NCBI GenBank assembly: GCA_001949185.1
Contig: BDGG01000004.1
Coordinates: forward strand, 738,278 to 802,277
From: Ramazzottius varieornatus
Taxonomy: Eukaryota; Tardigrada; Eutardigrada; Parachela; Ramazzottiidae
DNA: 64,000 bases
Direction of reading: 5' to 3'
Positions 47,871 to 61,500 of the stretch are shown in pieces (position 1 is the stretch's first letter; each line of letters begins with the position of its first letter). The position numbers and the translations under genes were made by a program. The notes below the pieces were generated by a model. That model did not search any database. It was not told the DNA's origin and was given only the letters and a program-made list of their open reading frames with translations.

Positions 47871-48705
47871 CATTTCAAAAACTTCTAATTTGCAAGAAAC
47901 GAGTGGAACGTTCGTAGGGTTGTCAACGTGGTCCGTGTCCATCGTCATTCAAACCCGACAAAATAGAAAGTTTCAGCTGTTCACCAGCGAGCTTTGCTTT
48001 CCGCCTCATTTAACACTAGTCAATTAGAGCAGAACAGATCTCCGACAACTAGTTTGACCCACAAACACCCCTACAGGCAATGTAGCCAGATCGCTTCCTG
48101 TTCATCCTTTCTCATCCTCTCGGCAGCATGCGTTGAAGCCCAGCATGAACAGTAGGATTACTATTCCCAAGTCAATAACCATAAAGACTGTATCCCATTA
48201 ACCTCTGCGTCATAAAAATGTTCCACCAAGACAAGCTTTACTTTAGCCCTTCTTGAACGATAACAGCTGGATCTCGTCATTACTTATAAACGCATATCAA
48301 ACCGCCCAAAGTACCACTTTCATATTAGATTAATGTTTGAGACACTCGAGAAAGGTTCTTTCGTTATCTCACATCCCACCACAACAAATTGGACAAAAGT
48401 ACGTAGAAACCCTTGCCGAAAAAATAATATTCGTGTCAATTCCAAATTCGCCATAGGAAACGAGATCCAGACGAAAAGAAAAAAGAACCAGTAAAGCCCT
48501 ACGCCCCCACCCGCCATTCCGGTCCCTGACCTGTTGGCCTAGGCTCAGGATTATTCACGAGTTACTCCCGAGATACCGAGTAAGAGAACGCTCGATGTTA
48601 CATCCCAGCCGCACATCGAAAACTATCGCTCACTCATTTTCGTCGCAAACAGTCATCCACAAGTCACAGCTGACTTAATAGCCAACGGTGGCAATTACTG
48701 TAAAT

Positions 48706-48838
48706 GGGAGATGGCAAACAAAACGTGTAGGATCATCAACTAGAGCGGCGCACCATTCCAGCCGAAACCAATGAAAACGTGCGCCGCTGGAGTCCACGAT
48801 CTTGTTCTTTTGGTTTGCCAGCTCTCAAATGACTACAT
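48706..48838. repeat. GGCGCAC palindromic element
   Basis: GGAGATGGCAAACAAAACGT left, core GAGCGGCGCACCATTCCAGC...AAAACGTGCGCCGCTGGAGT, right GGTTTGCCAGCTCTCAAATG. Compensating changes on both sides of the stem (GGCGGCGC/GCGCCGC) keep the pairing. Confidence 0.65.
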
Positions 48839-49555
48839 GCTCAGCCGAGTTCCAACGATGTGACCAGCCGCTACACTGCCAAATACATAATTTATAATGT
48901 GGTAGAACAGGGGAAAGATTATTGTCGAATCCATACTAGGGTAAAATTCGAGCATAAAGAGTACGAATAGATTATATTATTACAAGCCAAAAAGTGAAAT
49001 CAGGTGTCTCAGGCGTTTTTGCACAACTGTAGCTGAGTGTAAAACTAGGGTTCTTCAAGGTTCTCTCCACGGTTCTTCTGCCAAAAAGACCGAGGAGGAA
49101 GAAAGCCTCTCAAACACCGTAGTTGGACTAAAAGAGAAGAGCCACTCTCAAAACCAATCAACAAGATTTTTCGCATCAAGCACAACTGGACAAAGACAGA
49201 GCAACCAGCCAGACAGTCAACCATTCAACACTGGTGCATTCTTCCACAAGCATTTCCCGGCCACGTCAGAATATGCACACCATCGTCAACAGTCTCATGC
49301 CCAGCCAGCTGGCCGTTCCTTCCCTTCTCCCCTGACACACTACTGGTTCCACCGTATATCATCAAGAAAACTTCCCGGCCAAAGATTAAATGCCACTCAA
49401 AACGGATTTTTCAAACTCTGCTGTCTATTGGAAGAACACAAAACGAAAATTCACGAAAGGACAGTTCTTTCACTTCTTCTTCTGCCCCGCTGTCACTTCT
49501 TCTTCACATATTCGAATGTTCTTTTCGCCATCGAGACATCGCTGCCACCGACATC

Positions 49556-49561
49556 TTTATT
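49556..49561 (-). promoter_or_regulatory. Polyadenylation signal of MASK (AATAAA on minus strand)
   Basis: TTTATT on the plus strand, 24 nt beyond the proposed MASK stop codon at 49585. It supports 49585-49695 as the true last exon. Confidence 0.6.
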
Positions 49562-49584
49562 TCTGTCTTTCTATCGCCACTTCT

Positions 49585-52500
49585 TCAGTAATGCATGCCA
49601 CGCGACGCATCGCTACCGATCTTGCCGCTTTGCTGCGTCGTCTTGGAACTGTTGCTACTCCCGTTTATTCCTAATCCACCGTTCAAACTTCCCATCTGAA
49701 AAACCAAGCCACAAGTTTTAGTTCAAATTCCGGGTTGTGTGTAGCGTATACTCAGCCTAGCCTGTGACTTCCGGCTAGAGAACCTGACAACTACTTCAAG
49801 TCACACGACATCACTCTACGCCCCATTACATCACCTGACTAACCATATGGAGACTAGTCAGACTTTTCCATTGCTGAAAAAGATAAGTGGGGCATCATTG
49901 CATGACATGAAGTACTGTAGTGCTACCAAATTATCGCGCACTCAACCACGTGATGAGGCATGGTTGCCGATTGATCAGATGTTATCACTGTAACGTCGAT
50001 GACTCTCACCCGGGCATCGTTTACTGTTCACGTGGTTGAGTGCGCGATAATTTGGTAGCACTACAGCACTGTCTAAACCGACGTCCTTATCCCATGAGCC
50101 ACGATACCGCTTAAAAATCTAGACGAATTCATTTTTCACGGTATTTTCCTACGATTTCTTACCAAATTCGGCACAGGGTCGGCGATGGATCCAAAGTCTC
50201 TCTGTTGCATGCCACTGCCACCGACGGTAACGGCGATACCATAGGGGTTGAATCCTATGGCGCCCCGAGGCCATTCGAATTGGTTTTCGCTAAGGTCTCC
50301 GGCGCTCGAGTCGGTGTTCAGCGCACCGAAGATACCACTGCGGGCGAAAAGCGAGCCTCCATCTGTGGGCATATTCACTGGTTCCACAATGCCGCTCTTG
50401 ATCAATCTCGAACCACCTCGTTGCTGCGGTTGTTGAGGCTGTTGTTGTTGTTGTTGACCGAGACCGAAAGAACTTGCGCCAATATCAAAAGGCTAGAAAA
50501 CAAAAAAAGAACTGAAATCATTCTGTTCCTCCTTCAACCGACGCAACTGTCGACTGTGACACCCACAGCAATGCGCCAGTTCGTCTGAGCTTTAAATGAA
50601 ACAAACTTCCCGAATCAACTGACGCAGTCATAAAATCTCATCAACGAAGACTGCGCTGCTCCAAACTTCTCGACTATGCGGCGCACTCTACATGCACTTT
50701 ACATGTGTTCGCACACCACTTTTTCCACCCCGGCGAACCAGCGCAGTCTAACCAAGTAACCAAACGAGTATGCGTCATTGAGATCTGTTATTCGTCTGGT
50801 TCATCATCTTCCATGCATTCAAAATTTTGGAACTATCAATTGATAATGTTTACCGTCGGACGATACGTCATATCGTGTTCGCCAAAGTCTTCTCCGCCCA
50901 CGAAGTTCATCCTTCGTGCCTGAGCACCAGCTCCGAATGCCTGTTGCCCTGCATAGGCGTTGTAACCTCCTTGGTCTTGTTGGGCGAACATACTGGCGGC
51001 CAGTCTCTGCGCCACGCCCATGAACTTACTGGCGTCCATGGCGCCCTCCTTCCCCCCAAAGTCCTCTCCATAGCCGCCAGCACCGAACCCTTCATGCTGG
51101 TTCCAGCTCACCTCATTCTCCAAGGGAGACACTCTGCTGCGATGTCCGCCATTAACCATACCCTCTCCATAGCCCACACCGTTGCCATCCCCGTTGAACA
51201 TGGGGCTATACATTTGCTGTGGTGTGCCGTTACCGAACCCATTGACGTTTCTGTACTGGGTCATGTTGGGGAAGTTACCACGAAGGTCTTGTGGGAGTGA
51301 GTTGGGTCGACCGCGCGTGGTGTTGAAGGTGGTGTTAGTACCACCGTTGTACAGCGGCACTTGCTGGCTAGCAGTTCCGTTCGGGTCGAAGGACATCGCG
51401 CCGGTACCGTTGAACATTGCGCCGGGTGTAGGTGGACCATTCCCACCGAAAAAGTCCATGTCGCTGGTCCAGACGTGTCTTTCGGACAGAAGATCGTTGT
51501 ACAACGTCCCGTAGATGCCTACAAGGAAAAGCCTTACAATTATCTGAATGGTGCCACCGTGTACAAATTTCCTACCATGGTCTTCCAGTTGTTGAGCCGT
51601 CGGCTGCTGCTGTTGCTGGAGGTGCGGCGCTTGCTGGTGATGGCTTGAAATGGGTCGTTCAAGCGCGGTTGCGTTCTGCTTACCACTGGTGGCAGGAGGC
51701 TGGGCCCCTTGTGGCGACCTCAGCTGGGCATTCTTCTCGGCTACAGTCGGTGCTCTTGGCGAGACGCCGCCTTGCATCGCTGGACCCGAAGCCGATGAGC
51801 CACTGGAACCCATGGTATCGGCTGTCTGTGGTCTTGATCGTTGCTCTTGCTGTGGCGAATGCAGCATTGTCTACAGATAAAAACGATTGACTAAATAGTT
51901 AGCAAAATATCAAGTAGACTAGCTTTTTTCCCCGGAAGGACATGTTTACCGTTGGGGGAAAGGCCATGGTTGTCTTTTGAGCCGGTCCACTGCTGGTGCT
52001 TGCCGGGCTGCCACGGTTGGATGGCTGGCTGGAAGACGAAGCGGCAATGCTTGGCGCCGGACTGATGACGGTCTCGCGGTTCGCTTGCGCATTCGCCGTG
52101 GGAGCCTCAGCCGGTGGAGCTGTCTTCGATGGTTCGGGATGAGCGACCAGAGCTTCCTTAGGTGTGAGAGCCGAGTAGGACAAGGTCGATGGGATGGATG
52201 CTCGCTTCTGATATGCGCTGGGAGGCATCATGTTGGTCGAATGTGGTGGATGATGTCCAGCGTCCTTCTCCATCTTGCTCGCGGCGGTACCGTTGATTGA
52301 CTGGTTACCCAAGCTGCCTCTTGAATGCATTTGACTGTTGGTGAACACCTAAACAGAAAAACAAGTTAAATAACCATTTCCGCTCCACTATCAAACAAAG
52401 TGGCGCAATGCACGGTGGACATGGGAAAGTGCGCCACTACCAGTTCTAAGCGCCGCTTCGATCAAACCGCGCACAATAACACTGAGAAAGCTTGAAGTGA

Positions 52501-55500
52501 TGCGCGAGTTGACAAAATATTCTGAACAAAAGCTTTTCAAGTCTCAGACCTGTGTTGAATGGGTGGTAGAGGCCGAGCTGGACGTTGAGGGCGCTTGAAC
52601 ATTGCTCCGTAATGGGTTCATCGGAACCCGGTGCTGTGCCGCTTCGTCTCGATGCTTTGGACCATCGGCTGGTAACGAAATCGGCATTCTGATGGACACA
52701 GTTCCAGCTGGTTGCGACACGACCGAGTTGGTGATAGCCACCGAGTTAGTCTACAAGACAAAGCCAATGAAGACCGAGCATTTTTCGAAACATGGAAATT
52801 AACATACCTTGGTCTCCTTCAGCAAGTCTTCCAGGTCTCGATCCGGATTATCACACAGCGTATCGATAATGTGATACGCTTCCGCCACCGCTTCCGATGT
52901 GCCCTTGACGGTGATCAACCTGTCGTTGATGCCTGGCTTGTTCTTCTCAATTTCGATATGGGCACATGTGGCTGCTCGGATAGCGTTGATGTTCACCCCA
53001 CCCTTGCCGATGATTCGGGCGATGGACGAGGTGGGAACTCTAAAGCGCTTCGAGCGGCCCACCACTTCTTTCCAGCCCTCACCCATACTTCCCACACTGC
53101 CACCAACCCTTCCACTGGTTGCGTTGGTCACCACAGTACCTGTTCCTCTGGCCACTTTGTCCTGGCTTGCTGTGCCTGGTTGATGAGACGATTTCTGAGC
53201 CTGAAACAGAAAGAGTCGATGTAATTCAACTTCAACCACAAAATAGTGGCGACTGAGGAAAAATCTCATAGAAGTATTCATAGAAAATTACCAAATTATC
53301 TCTCCGTATTCAGCGAACAGATGGCATAGAACTTAAGTACTAACTAACAAGTGGCTGGAATATCTGACTAAATTAGACTTTTTTTGTATCAACTAACCTT
53401 GCTCTTCGGTTGGACCCATTCGTCATCAAATTCATTCTCGTCCCCATCGCCGTCCGCTCCGTCATCGGACTCTACCGACTGCACGGCCGGTTGGACTTGC
53501 GCCGGTGCAGTTGCCGGTCTCGCCACAGTCTTGACCGGTTCTTGGGCCTTCTCTTCCTTGGTAGGTGCAGAGTTGGTCACTTCCGGTGGAACCGACACCG
53601 CCTTGTTCTTGGCCTTGGCTTTCTTCTTCTTGCGTTTCTTTGCTGCTTCGGCTTCCAGCACGGCTTCGGCTTCCTCCTTGGCAGCGACTTCTGCCGCCAG
53701 TTTCTCTTGGTTTAGGATCTCAGCAGCCTTGGCTGCAGCGGACTGAGCAGCCTTCTTGGTAGCAGGAGGAGGTGGCGGCGGTGCCGGACTGGCAGCTCGT
53801 GATGGTTCGGCGCTGGACGCTGCCGAAAGCATTTCTTGGGTTCGCTGTCCACCAGTAACCGACGAATCATCACTATAGAATATTCTATATTTTCCATATT
53901 TCCATATATCCAGGTAAACATATATCATTCATATATTATTTCATATGTTTCCGTATATCATTCGTATATGATTCATGTTTGTTTATCTTTTGTGTCTTTC
54001 GTATCTTTCTATCCTTCGTATCACTCTTAAATATTGGATCTCATATCTCTTACATATTTTCGATTTCTAAAAATCGCTTGTATCTTTTAAAGTTTGAATT
54101 TTTATACATTATTTTGTATTATATATCTTTTTTATGCATATTTTATATCCTTCGTATCACTCTTAAATATTGGATCCTTCGTATCACTCTTAAATATTGG
54201 ATCTCATATCTCTTACATATTTTCGATTTCTAAAAATCGCTTGTATCTTTTAAAGTTTGAATTTTTATACATTATTTTGTATTACATATCTTTTTTATGT
54301 ATATTTTATATCTTTTGTCTCTGTTGCGTATTATATTTTAGATTATTTTACGTTGTATGTTTTAAGTTTTATTCCTAAATCCAAATACCATCATAACTAT
54401 CGCTATTGTTCTCTTCAGATAATTTTCTTAGTTTACGTACTCTTCTTTGCCGACTTTCTTCTTCTGCTTCTTCTTGTCCCTCTTCTTGGCTCGTTGTCCT
54501 TCCTTGGTCTTTTGCTGAAGGTCCAGTTCTTCGATAAGGCTGCGGGCTTTGGCATCGGCTTCGGCTTCCTTCTTGTGTTTGGCGTCCAAGATGGCCTTCT
54601 TGCATCGTTCATAGACGGTCAAGAGGTACGAGTTGTTGCCATTCAGCTTGACTTCCTTGCAGTACCGTGTCATTTCTTCTTCTGACGGATAGCAGTGGAT
54701 ATGGTCGACGAGAGTCTTAACGATACTCTCATGTCCTCGCTTGAAGGCAGTCAGGATACAGCTCATCTGTCGGTTGTCCCGAGAGTCCACATCGGCCTTC
54801 CCGCTCGCCACGATGGCTCGTGCACAGTCGTAGTGGCCGTTTTGACAGGCTAGCCACAATGGACTGCAGCCCTTCTTGTTCCGCACATTCACCGCCGCAT
54901 CGCTACAAAACCAAGAACGTCGGCCACATGAAAAAATGATCAATCTTAAGTGGCGCACGATGGCCGTATCTCAACACGTGAAGTGCGCCACCTCAACAGA
55001 ATATGACATGCTTCCCTTAAGTGTTAACACCATGAAATTACGGGTGCTGTACAAGGGCGCCACTCGGCGGCTATCCCAGTTTAGAGGCGCACAATTCAGT
55101 GTAACTGATCCTGGCGAGCGCGTTAGTTTCGCAGTCCAAAGGCACAACTTACTTTTCGATCAACATCTGCACGAACTTGGCATGTCCCTTCTCCGCCGCG
55201 ATGGTCAACGGAGTGTCCTTCGTACTCGGGACTGGCGCGCAGTCCACTTCGGCGCCGGCATCCACCAAGATCTTGCCAATCTCGAAGAAGCCACCGTTCG
55301 CTGCTTCCATCAAGGCATTCAGACCGTTCTTCAGAAAAAGTATAACAGGTTCACCAGTTTCACTCTACAAAGGTGACGAAATTTCGAAAACCGTACCTTC
55401 GATCGCCATTCCAGATTGGCGCCTTTCTCGACCAGAACGCGGACGCATTCTGTTCGGCCCTGAAAGCACGCCAACGTCAGCGCGGTGTTCCTGTTGGTCT

Positions 55501-58500
55501 CGATGCACTGGTTGATGTCAGCGTTGCTTTCGATCAAGAGTTTGACGATGGACGTGTGACCGTTCATGGCAGCCAACATCAGTGGAGAAATTCCCAATTT
55601 TGTCCCTCTACATGAGAGCGAAGTTGATAACCGAAAATTATTTCACGAAAAAGGAAGTAAGTTTTCCCACCGAGCGTTGACGTCCGCTCCGCGTTGGATG
55701 AGCATTTGCGCCACGCGATGATGTCCATTGAGGCAGGCGACACACAGCGGAGTGTAGTCGTTGCTGTTGCGATGCTCGATGGAAGCCTTGAACTCCAGCA
55801 GGATGCGGACAATCTCGGTGCGACCATTGTAGCAGGCGATGGTCAGAGAGGAATCGCGCTTAGCTTGGTTGGTGTCCATCACGCAGTCCAGTTCCGCTCC
55901 ATGTTCGCACAGCTCCTTCACCGCGTCTTTGTGACCACGTTCCACCGCATATCCCAAGGCAGTCCAACCTGCGAAATGTTTGCAATGTCGGAAACAATTC
56001 AGAGTGAAGTTTCAACAACTTCCCTATTCAAAATCCAGAAGGTCGGCAAACCAAACGCACAAGACCTCTATATCAAGTGGCGCACGTTCTCATTATTATT
56101 GGCCGAAAGCCTGCGCCACCTGAGAATCCGTCCCGTACGTTTCGTTTGTCGGCTTCCCTTTGTCATTTCCAGAATGATCTTCGTTGTGAGTAATCCCAAA
56201 AACTATGGGAATCGGTCTTTGACCCCTTCCTAAAGTTGCTTTAACAAAGAAAGCATCCCACTTAGAGCATTTCAATACTGTAATGCTTCTTGAATCTCAA
56301 GCACTGACGTCATCATGCGCGCCACTTCTACTGCTGTAGTGACTCATATAGTGCACAAGGGGTGTGACGTAAGTGCGTGAGATTCAAGAAGCATTACAGT
56401 ACTTCAGGGACGGGAATTAAGATAAGTCTGCGGTAACAGTTCTGAATGAGGAACCTCATGGTGACAATTTTCTTCGACCACTGGTCAAGGAAATTAAACA
56501 CCTTGATCTGAAAGCCTGGCGCACTTTTGCACAAGCAATGAAAAAGAAAAATCGACGTTTTCTGTTGGCACTTGGCAGAGCAAAGACAAGTGTCAACTGT
56601 GGCCACTCGCTTTCACTCAATATCACAAACAAATTTCTTTTCTCCCGCGTTGTGCGGTATGATCATGTTTTACCAAAGGTGACTAACGTGCCACTCCGGT
56701 GGTCTGGCCAGTCAACCTCTTGCAGTCTCTCTGCATACGTAGTGTACTTCGAAAAAATTATAAATGATATCAATCGTGCCATCAGCAACATTAACCTCAA
56801 CTGGACTTTTAACACTTAAAAGACCAAGGGGGTACCCCGGTTGCCTGGCGCACCCCAAAAGCTCTGCGGAATGGCTACTGTTAAACCTTTTCGTCTTAAA
56901 TTTTCACGTTTGCTTTCGGAAACTTTGTCGCTTCCAGTTAAAAAAGATGTGAACTGGCTAGCAGCTTTCTGAAAATTTCGAGAGACTATTTCGTTTTTGA
57001 CCAGATTGTCTCTTGAGTTGACAGATCAATTTTTTACTCAAGAGCTGGCTGACAGGAAGCCTCCTTAAAAATTGGACACAGAGCTAGTACATTGGTACCG
57101 TCTTAGACGCTCCAGTATGTTCCATGCTGTGTGAACAGTGGCCAGAGCAAATTAAAAAGGTCTGGCACTTTGGTTCACTTAGTGGTGCATTTTACTCGAA
57201 AAATGCGAAGCGTACACGTGGTGACTGGCCCGATCTGACCCCACCCTATGATTTCAGCCAGTTAAAAATTGGGGAAGGTGATCTATCCCCCTTGTACTCT
57301 CAGAGCTCGGACTTGCGTGGTCTTCTAAGTGTGAAGCGATAAGAAAGCGTCACCATAACAAGCTGTCTGTAGCTATCAATTCAATGGCGAGTCTTAGAAA
57401 CCTCAGTCTAAACTTGAGATTTTACTTCAACGCACCTTTCTTGTCCTTGTGGTTGGGTTTCGATCCCGCATCACAGAGGGTGGCGATCATCTTGGCATTG
57501 CCCCTGATGGCTGCATGGATGAGGGCGGTGCTCGAGTCGCTTTCCTGTTGTTGATCCACATCGACCAGGGCGGGTTTCTTGGGTGGCGGGATGGTGCAGT
57601 TGGCCACATTGGTCGCCACGTCGCGCGTGCTCCTCACCGACTTCTTGGCTGATCTATCGGCTAGTGCTTGTTCTTGTGCGACCCGTTGATGGTAAGCTTC
57701 CCTGGCCAGCTGTCCTTCCGCCAAGGTGGCAGCAGTCGCTTTAGCCTCGGCCAAGAGCTCTTCGCTCATGGCAAAGCCATCTTCCGAAGTGTCGTCCGGT
57801 GTCGGTTCTGGCGTCCGTGGCATCTTCAGCTTGTCATCTATAGGCGAAACCACCGGGTCTCTAACGTCATTGTTCACAACAGCTTTGACACTCGACACAT
57901 AGTCCTTCTTTCTTTTAACCATTTTGCCGTTAAACGAAAAGCCATTCCCTTCACCTCCTACACCGAGCAAGCACAAACACATTGATAAGCAGCAAGCCAG
58001 CATGCAAAACTATCGCATTTCTAAAATGGCGAAACTTCAACGCAAAGTGCGACGTCGGCAAATGGTTTCAGCCAGATTCTTATTTCAAGTGGCGCACGTT
58101 TGCACTCTTATTGGCGGAGACGGTGCGTCACTTGCGAAGACGATCAGGCTGAATTCATTTCCAGCTTCCCAAATCATCCTGGAAACTACGGGAAACGAAC
58201 TTTTCCTCGCTGACCGTCTTCCAACAAGAATCATAATGTAATTATGCAAAAATAAAAATATAAATATTCATGCGTGAATAAAGTGGCTGCTCGCGGAATC
58301 TTACTGAAGGTAACGGTGGTAGAAGTGGCAGTAGCGTTGACCGTGGTGGACAGTTCATGCTTGACGGGTTCACCGCAACTGACACATCGACTACTCACAC
58401 ACTGACCAGTGCGAGGCGACTTCGCCAAGGGCACTTCATGCTCTGCCCAGTTGAACGTTACATCGCGACTTTTCCCGTTCTTACCCGCCACCTTGTTAGA

Positions 58501-61500
58501 TACTGCTACAAAGACAGACCGTTGACCAGCAAAATAAGCACCCACCAAACTCAAAGATAAACCACACACAGCAGCCACGAGTGTCTCACAAAGCACCGAA
58601 AAGGAAATTTTCGAGCTTGACTTCGAAAGAGTACAGAATGATGTGACTTACTTCGTCGGGTTTCCAGTTTGGGCATGCCTTGAAGCGGGTCTTTTCCGAT
58701 CCTCTTTATAGTCCGGTCAGGTCCTCCGACCGCGGGACTCCTCAGTGCGGTTGGAGTAGACAACGATGGTGGTGGTGTGCTGGTGGAAAAGTTGAAAGAG
58801 GCAGGGACCCGAATGGCGTTTCTGTACTCTTCGAGGAAGAGTGGGTCGTCTTTCACGCCCTGGAAGAAGGTACTAAACGATTCCATGTTTAGCATTCCGT
58901 TCCTTCGTGCATCGACCATCACCTATTGAGAAATCTAGCTTAGAAGAGATTTCATCCCCATACGCATCCATCATGAACCACAACGTCACACTGCAAAGTG
59001 GCGCACCACTCTACTCCACAGGAGCGCTACTTGACGAAGGAAGTCTTCAATTCGGCCTAGTTGGCGCAATATCCCATGTTGACACAGTGCCAAATGCGCC
59101 CTTAACAAAGCACTGGCAAACCCTACCTTGGCTATGTCTTCCGGAAGCCTTTCCATGCCTTCCCCTCCAGGTCCACCACTAGCCGCCGCATCAGCAGCTG
59201 CTGCGATGGTCCGTAAGAACTCGAAGTCATTGAGAGGAGCGGCATACGGAAGGTTTCCTGTTGCACTATTCGACATGATCAGGTACTTTCCATCAGGACT
59301 GAGGGAGACGTTTCGTTTCAAGTCCGGTGCGCCTGGTCCAGTACCCGTGCCACTGTCAGTCGACAGCGACGAGCTCTCCGAAGTCCCAGGTCCAATGTAG
59401 ATCTCGTGGTCACCGTGAGGGTAAACGGTGGGATACTCAAGGACCAGTGGGTTGGCCTGAAGGAACGTGCTCAGGGCTTTGATGGTCTTCTCGTCTGTCT
59501 CACTCACTGGACCATCACCACCTACAACAGCCAGGACATTATCATTTCCGTCGATTGTTTTCTGCACTGATGACTCCGACTACGCTTTCAGGATGAGCTG
59601 GCAAACGAACTCCGCAAAACTGTTTTCTGCAGTAACGCACGGTCTCAATGTTGTCAACTGGAAGCGTGCGCCACGTGGGTAAAACTCTATCAGACTGGTT
59701 TACCAAGTGGCGCACGTTTTCATTGTTATAAGCTGAGAGTGTGCGCCACTGGGAAAAAAGCGCTCTTATCGAGTTTATTTGCCCTGGTCCCATGTGACAC
59801 GTGTAACTTGAAGTTTTATACCGACTACCTTCGGCGCTGGTGCCAGGAACCGGTCCATTGCCGACTACCGGTTGACCACTGGCTGGATCGATGACCAGTT
59901 TGTCCATTAAGTCGTCCACGTTGGCGTTACTTTGTAGCTCGTGTTGCCATCGGCTTATTTCCTCACTGAACCGACGTCGAAGTTCTTCTGGCGTATGGTT
60001 GGGCAGCGACTTCTGCCAAGTAAGAAAACAGGGTCAACAGCAATTCGGAGAAGCTAGTGGATGGACGAACGGAGATACCTGTAGTTGTTCGGCCTTTCGC
60101 AACATGGCGTTCAAGATGCGAAACTCAAAGGACTGTGGTGCGAAGTGCGCCAACTGCGTTCGAATGAAGTCAATGTCAGCGTCCAAGCCTTCTTTCTGCG
60201 CATCGTACGTGTCCCCTGTTGCGGCGTAGTCCAGTTCAGCCAAGTCACTCGTGTAGATTTCCGGCAGTTCGAAATTCTCCGGATCAGCCATTATTGAATC
60301 TAAAATTAAATTCTCATGTTAATACTTATTCTCTCTTTTCACCTTTCTGAATTACTTTCACACTTACTTTCTTCTTCCTCGGAAGTGTAGTCTTCCTCAT
60401 CGTCATCTTCCATATCTTCTTCGCCACTTTCGCATTCTTCATCTTCACATTCTTCTTCATCGCCTTCCAGTTGTTCATCTCCTTCACTCTCATCGTCGTC
60501 GTCCTCTTCGTCGTCTTCATCATCCTCCTCACCTGAGCTCAGCTCCGAGCTAGCGCCTTGCATATGGTTTGGGTCCTCGTGATGTCCGTCGCAGTGCTTG
60601 CAGCTGTATTTCATGTTCATGTAGAAGTCCTTCGTTGGTATATGTGACGATCCCTTGGTTCCATCCCCGGTGTACGGTATCGACTACAAAGTAAAGAATC
60701 GTCATGAACTTAAAAGTCTCTTCAAGTGACAAAAGTATGTAGAATCAGCGCGAAGTTAAGACAGTATAAAATGTCCAAACTGACGTATGCTAAGTCAATC
60801 AATTTTGTACGCTGGTAGCAAATCCAGTCTCCAACACAAAGACTGGACAGAATAGGCGTGTCAAATCTACCTATCTACACACTCGACAACATTGCTTCTC
60901 CAAGGGCGGGTTTTATGACAGTAACTGTGGAAAGGAACACCACTTGAAAAAGCTTTCTCGTCGAGCTTGTTTCCAGGTGGCGCACAATCTCAGCCAGTAA
61001 CAACAGACACGTGCGTCACTTGGGAAGACAATCTTGTCGAGTTTGATGCCGAGCTCTCCTCTTGTCTTGAATCGTGCTCACCAGAACTAAGGTTACATAG
61101 GCTAGAATGCTTACTTGGTGGGAAGCGTGGGCTCGTTGGGCGTTGGCCAAGTCCCGGAAGTCGACGTTGGCAGGCTGGTGGTACAGGACTAAGTCCGCAG
61201 CTTCAGAATTTCCCGACTTGACAGCTTCCAGCAGCGCAGTGATGCCGTCTTTTAACTTGATATGGCGGTTGGCTCCGCGTTCCAGTAAACACTCGATGAT
61301 CTTGACCCAGCCCTTGCTGCAGGCCAGCGAGAGTGCGGTGCAGTCACTGTTGGCTGACACTCGGTTGATTTCCGCACCCTTGTCTAACAAGTACTCTACG
61401 ATCTCTAAGGAGCCCTTCTTGGCGGCTTTCATCAGTGGCGTATGTCCCTTCTCACCCACAACATCCTAAGAGAGCACAAAAAGACTTGACAAACTTACTC

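Larger units (their letters stand above)
44845..49555. other. Gene-poor region of about 4.7 kb
   Basis: Between the divergent/tandem 5' end of the leucokinin-type receptor and the 3' end of MASK. Apart from one doubtful small peptide gene (45190-45365) and GGCGCAC elements at 45385, 47575 and 48706 I find no gene. Several 90-130 codon frames lack domains. Composition becomes AC/T-rich from about 47200 to 49700. Confidence 0.45.
55969..57435. other. Largest MASK intron (1.47 kb)
   Basis: Lies inside the second ankyrin block. It holds one GGCGCAC element (56065) and one long inverted repeat (56275-56403). Short plus-strand frames at 56538-56819 and 57124-57342 are Lys/Ser-rich with no domain. 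Confidence 0.6.

Noticed and set aside
55694-56233. 179-codon plus-strand frame
   Set aside because: Antisense to a MASK ankyrin exon.
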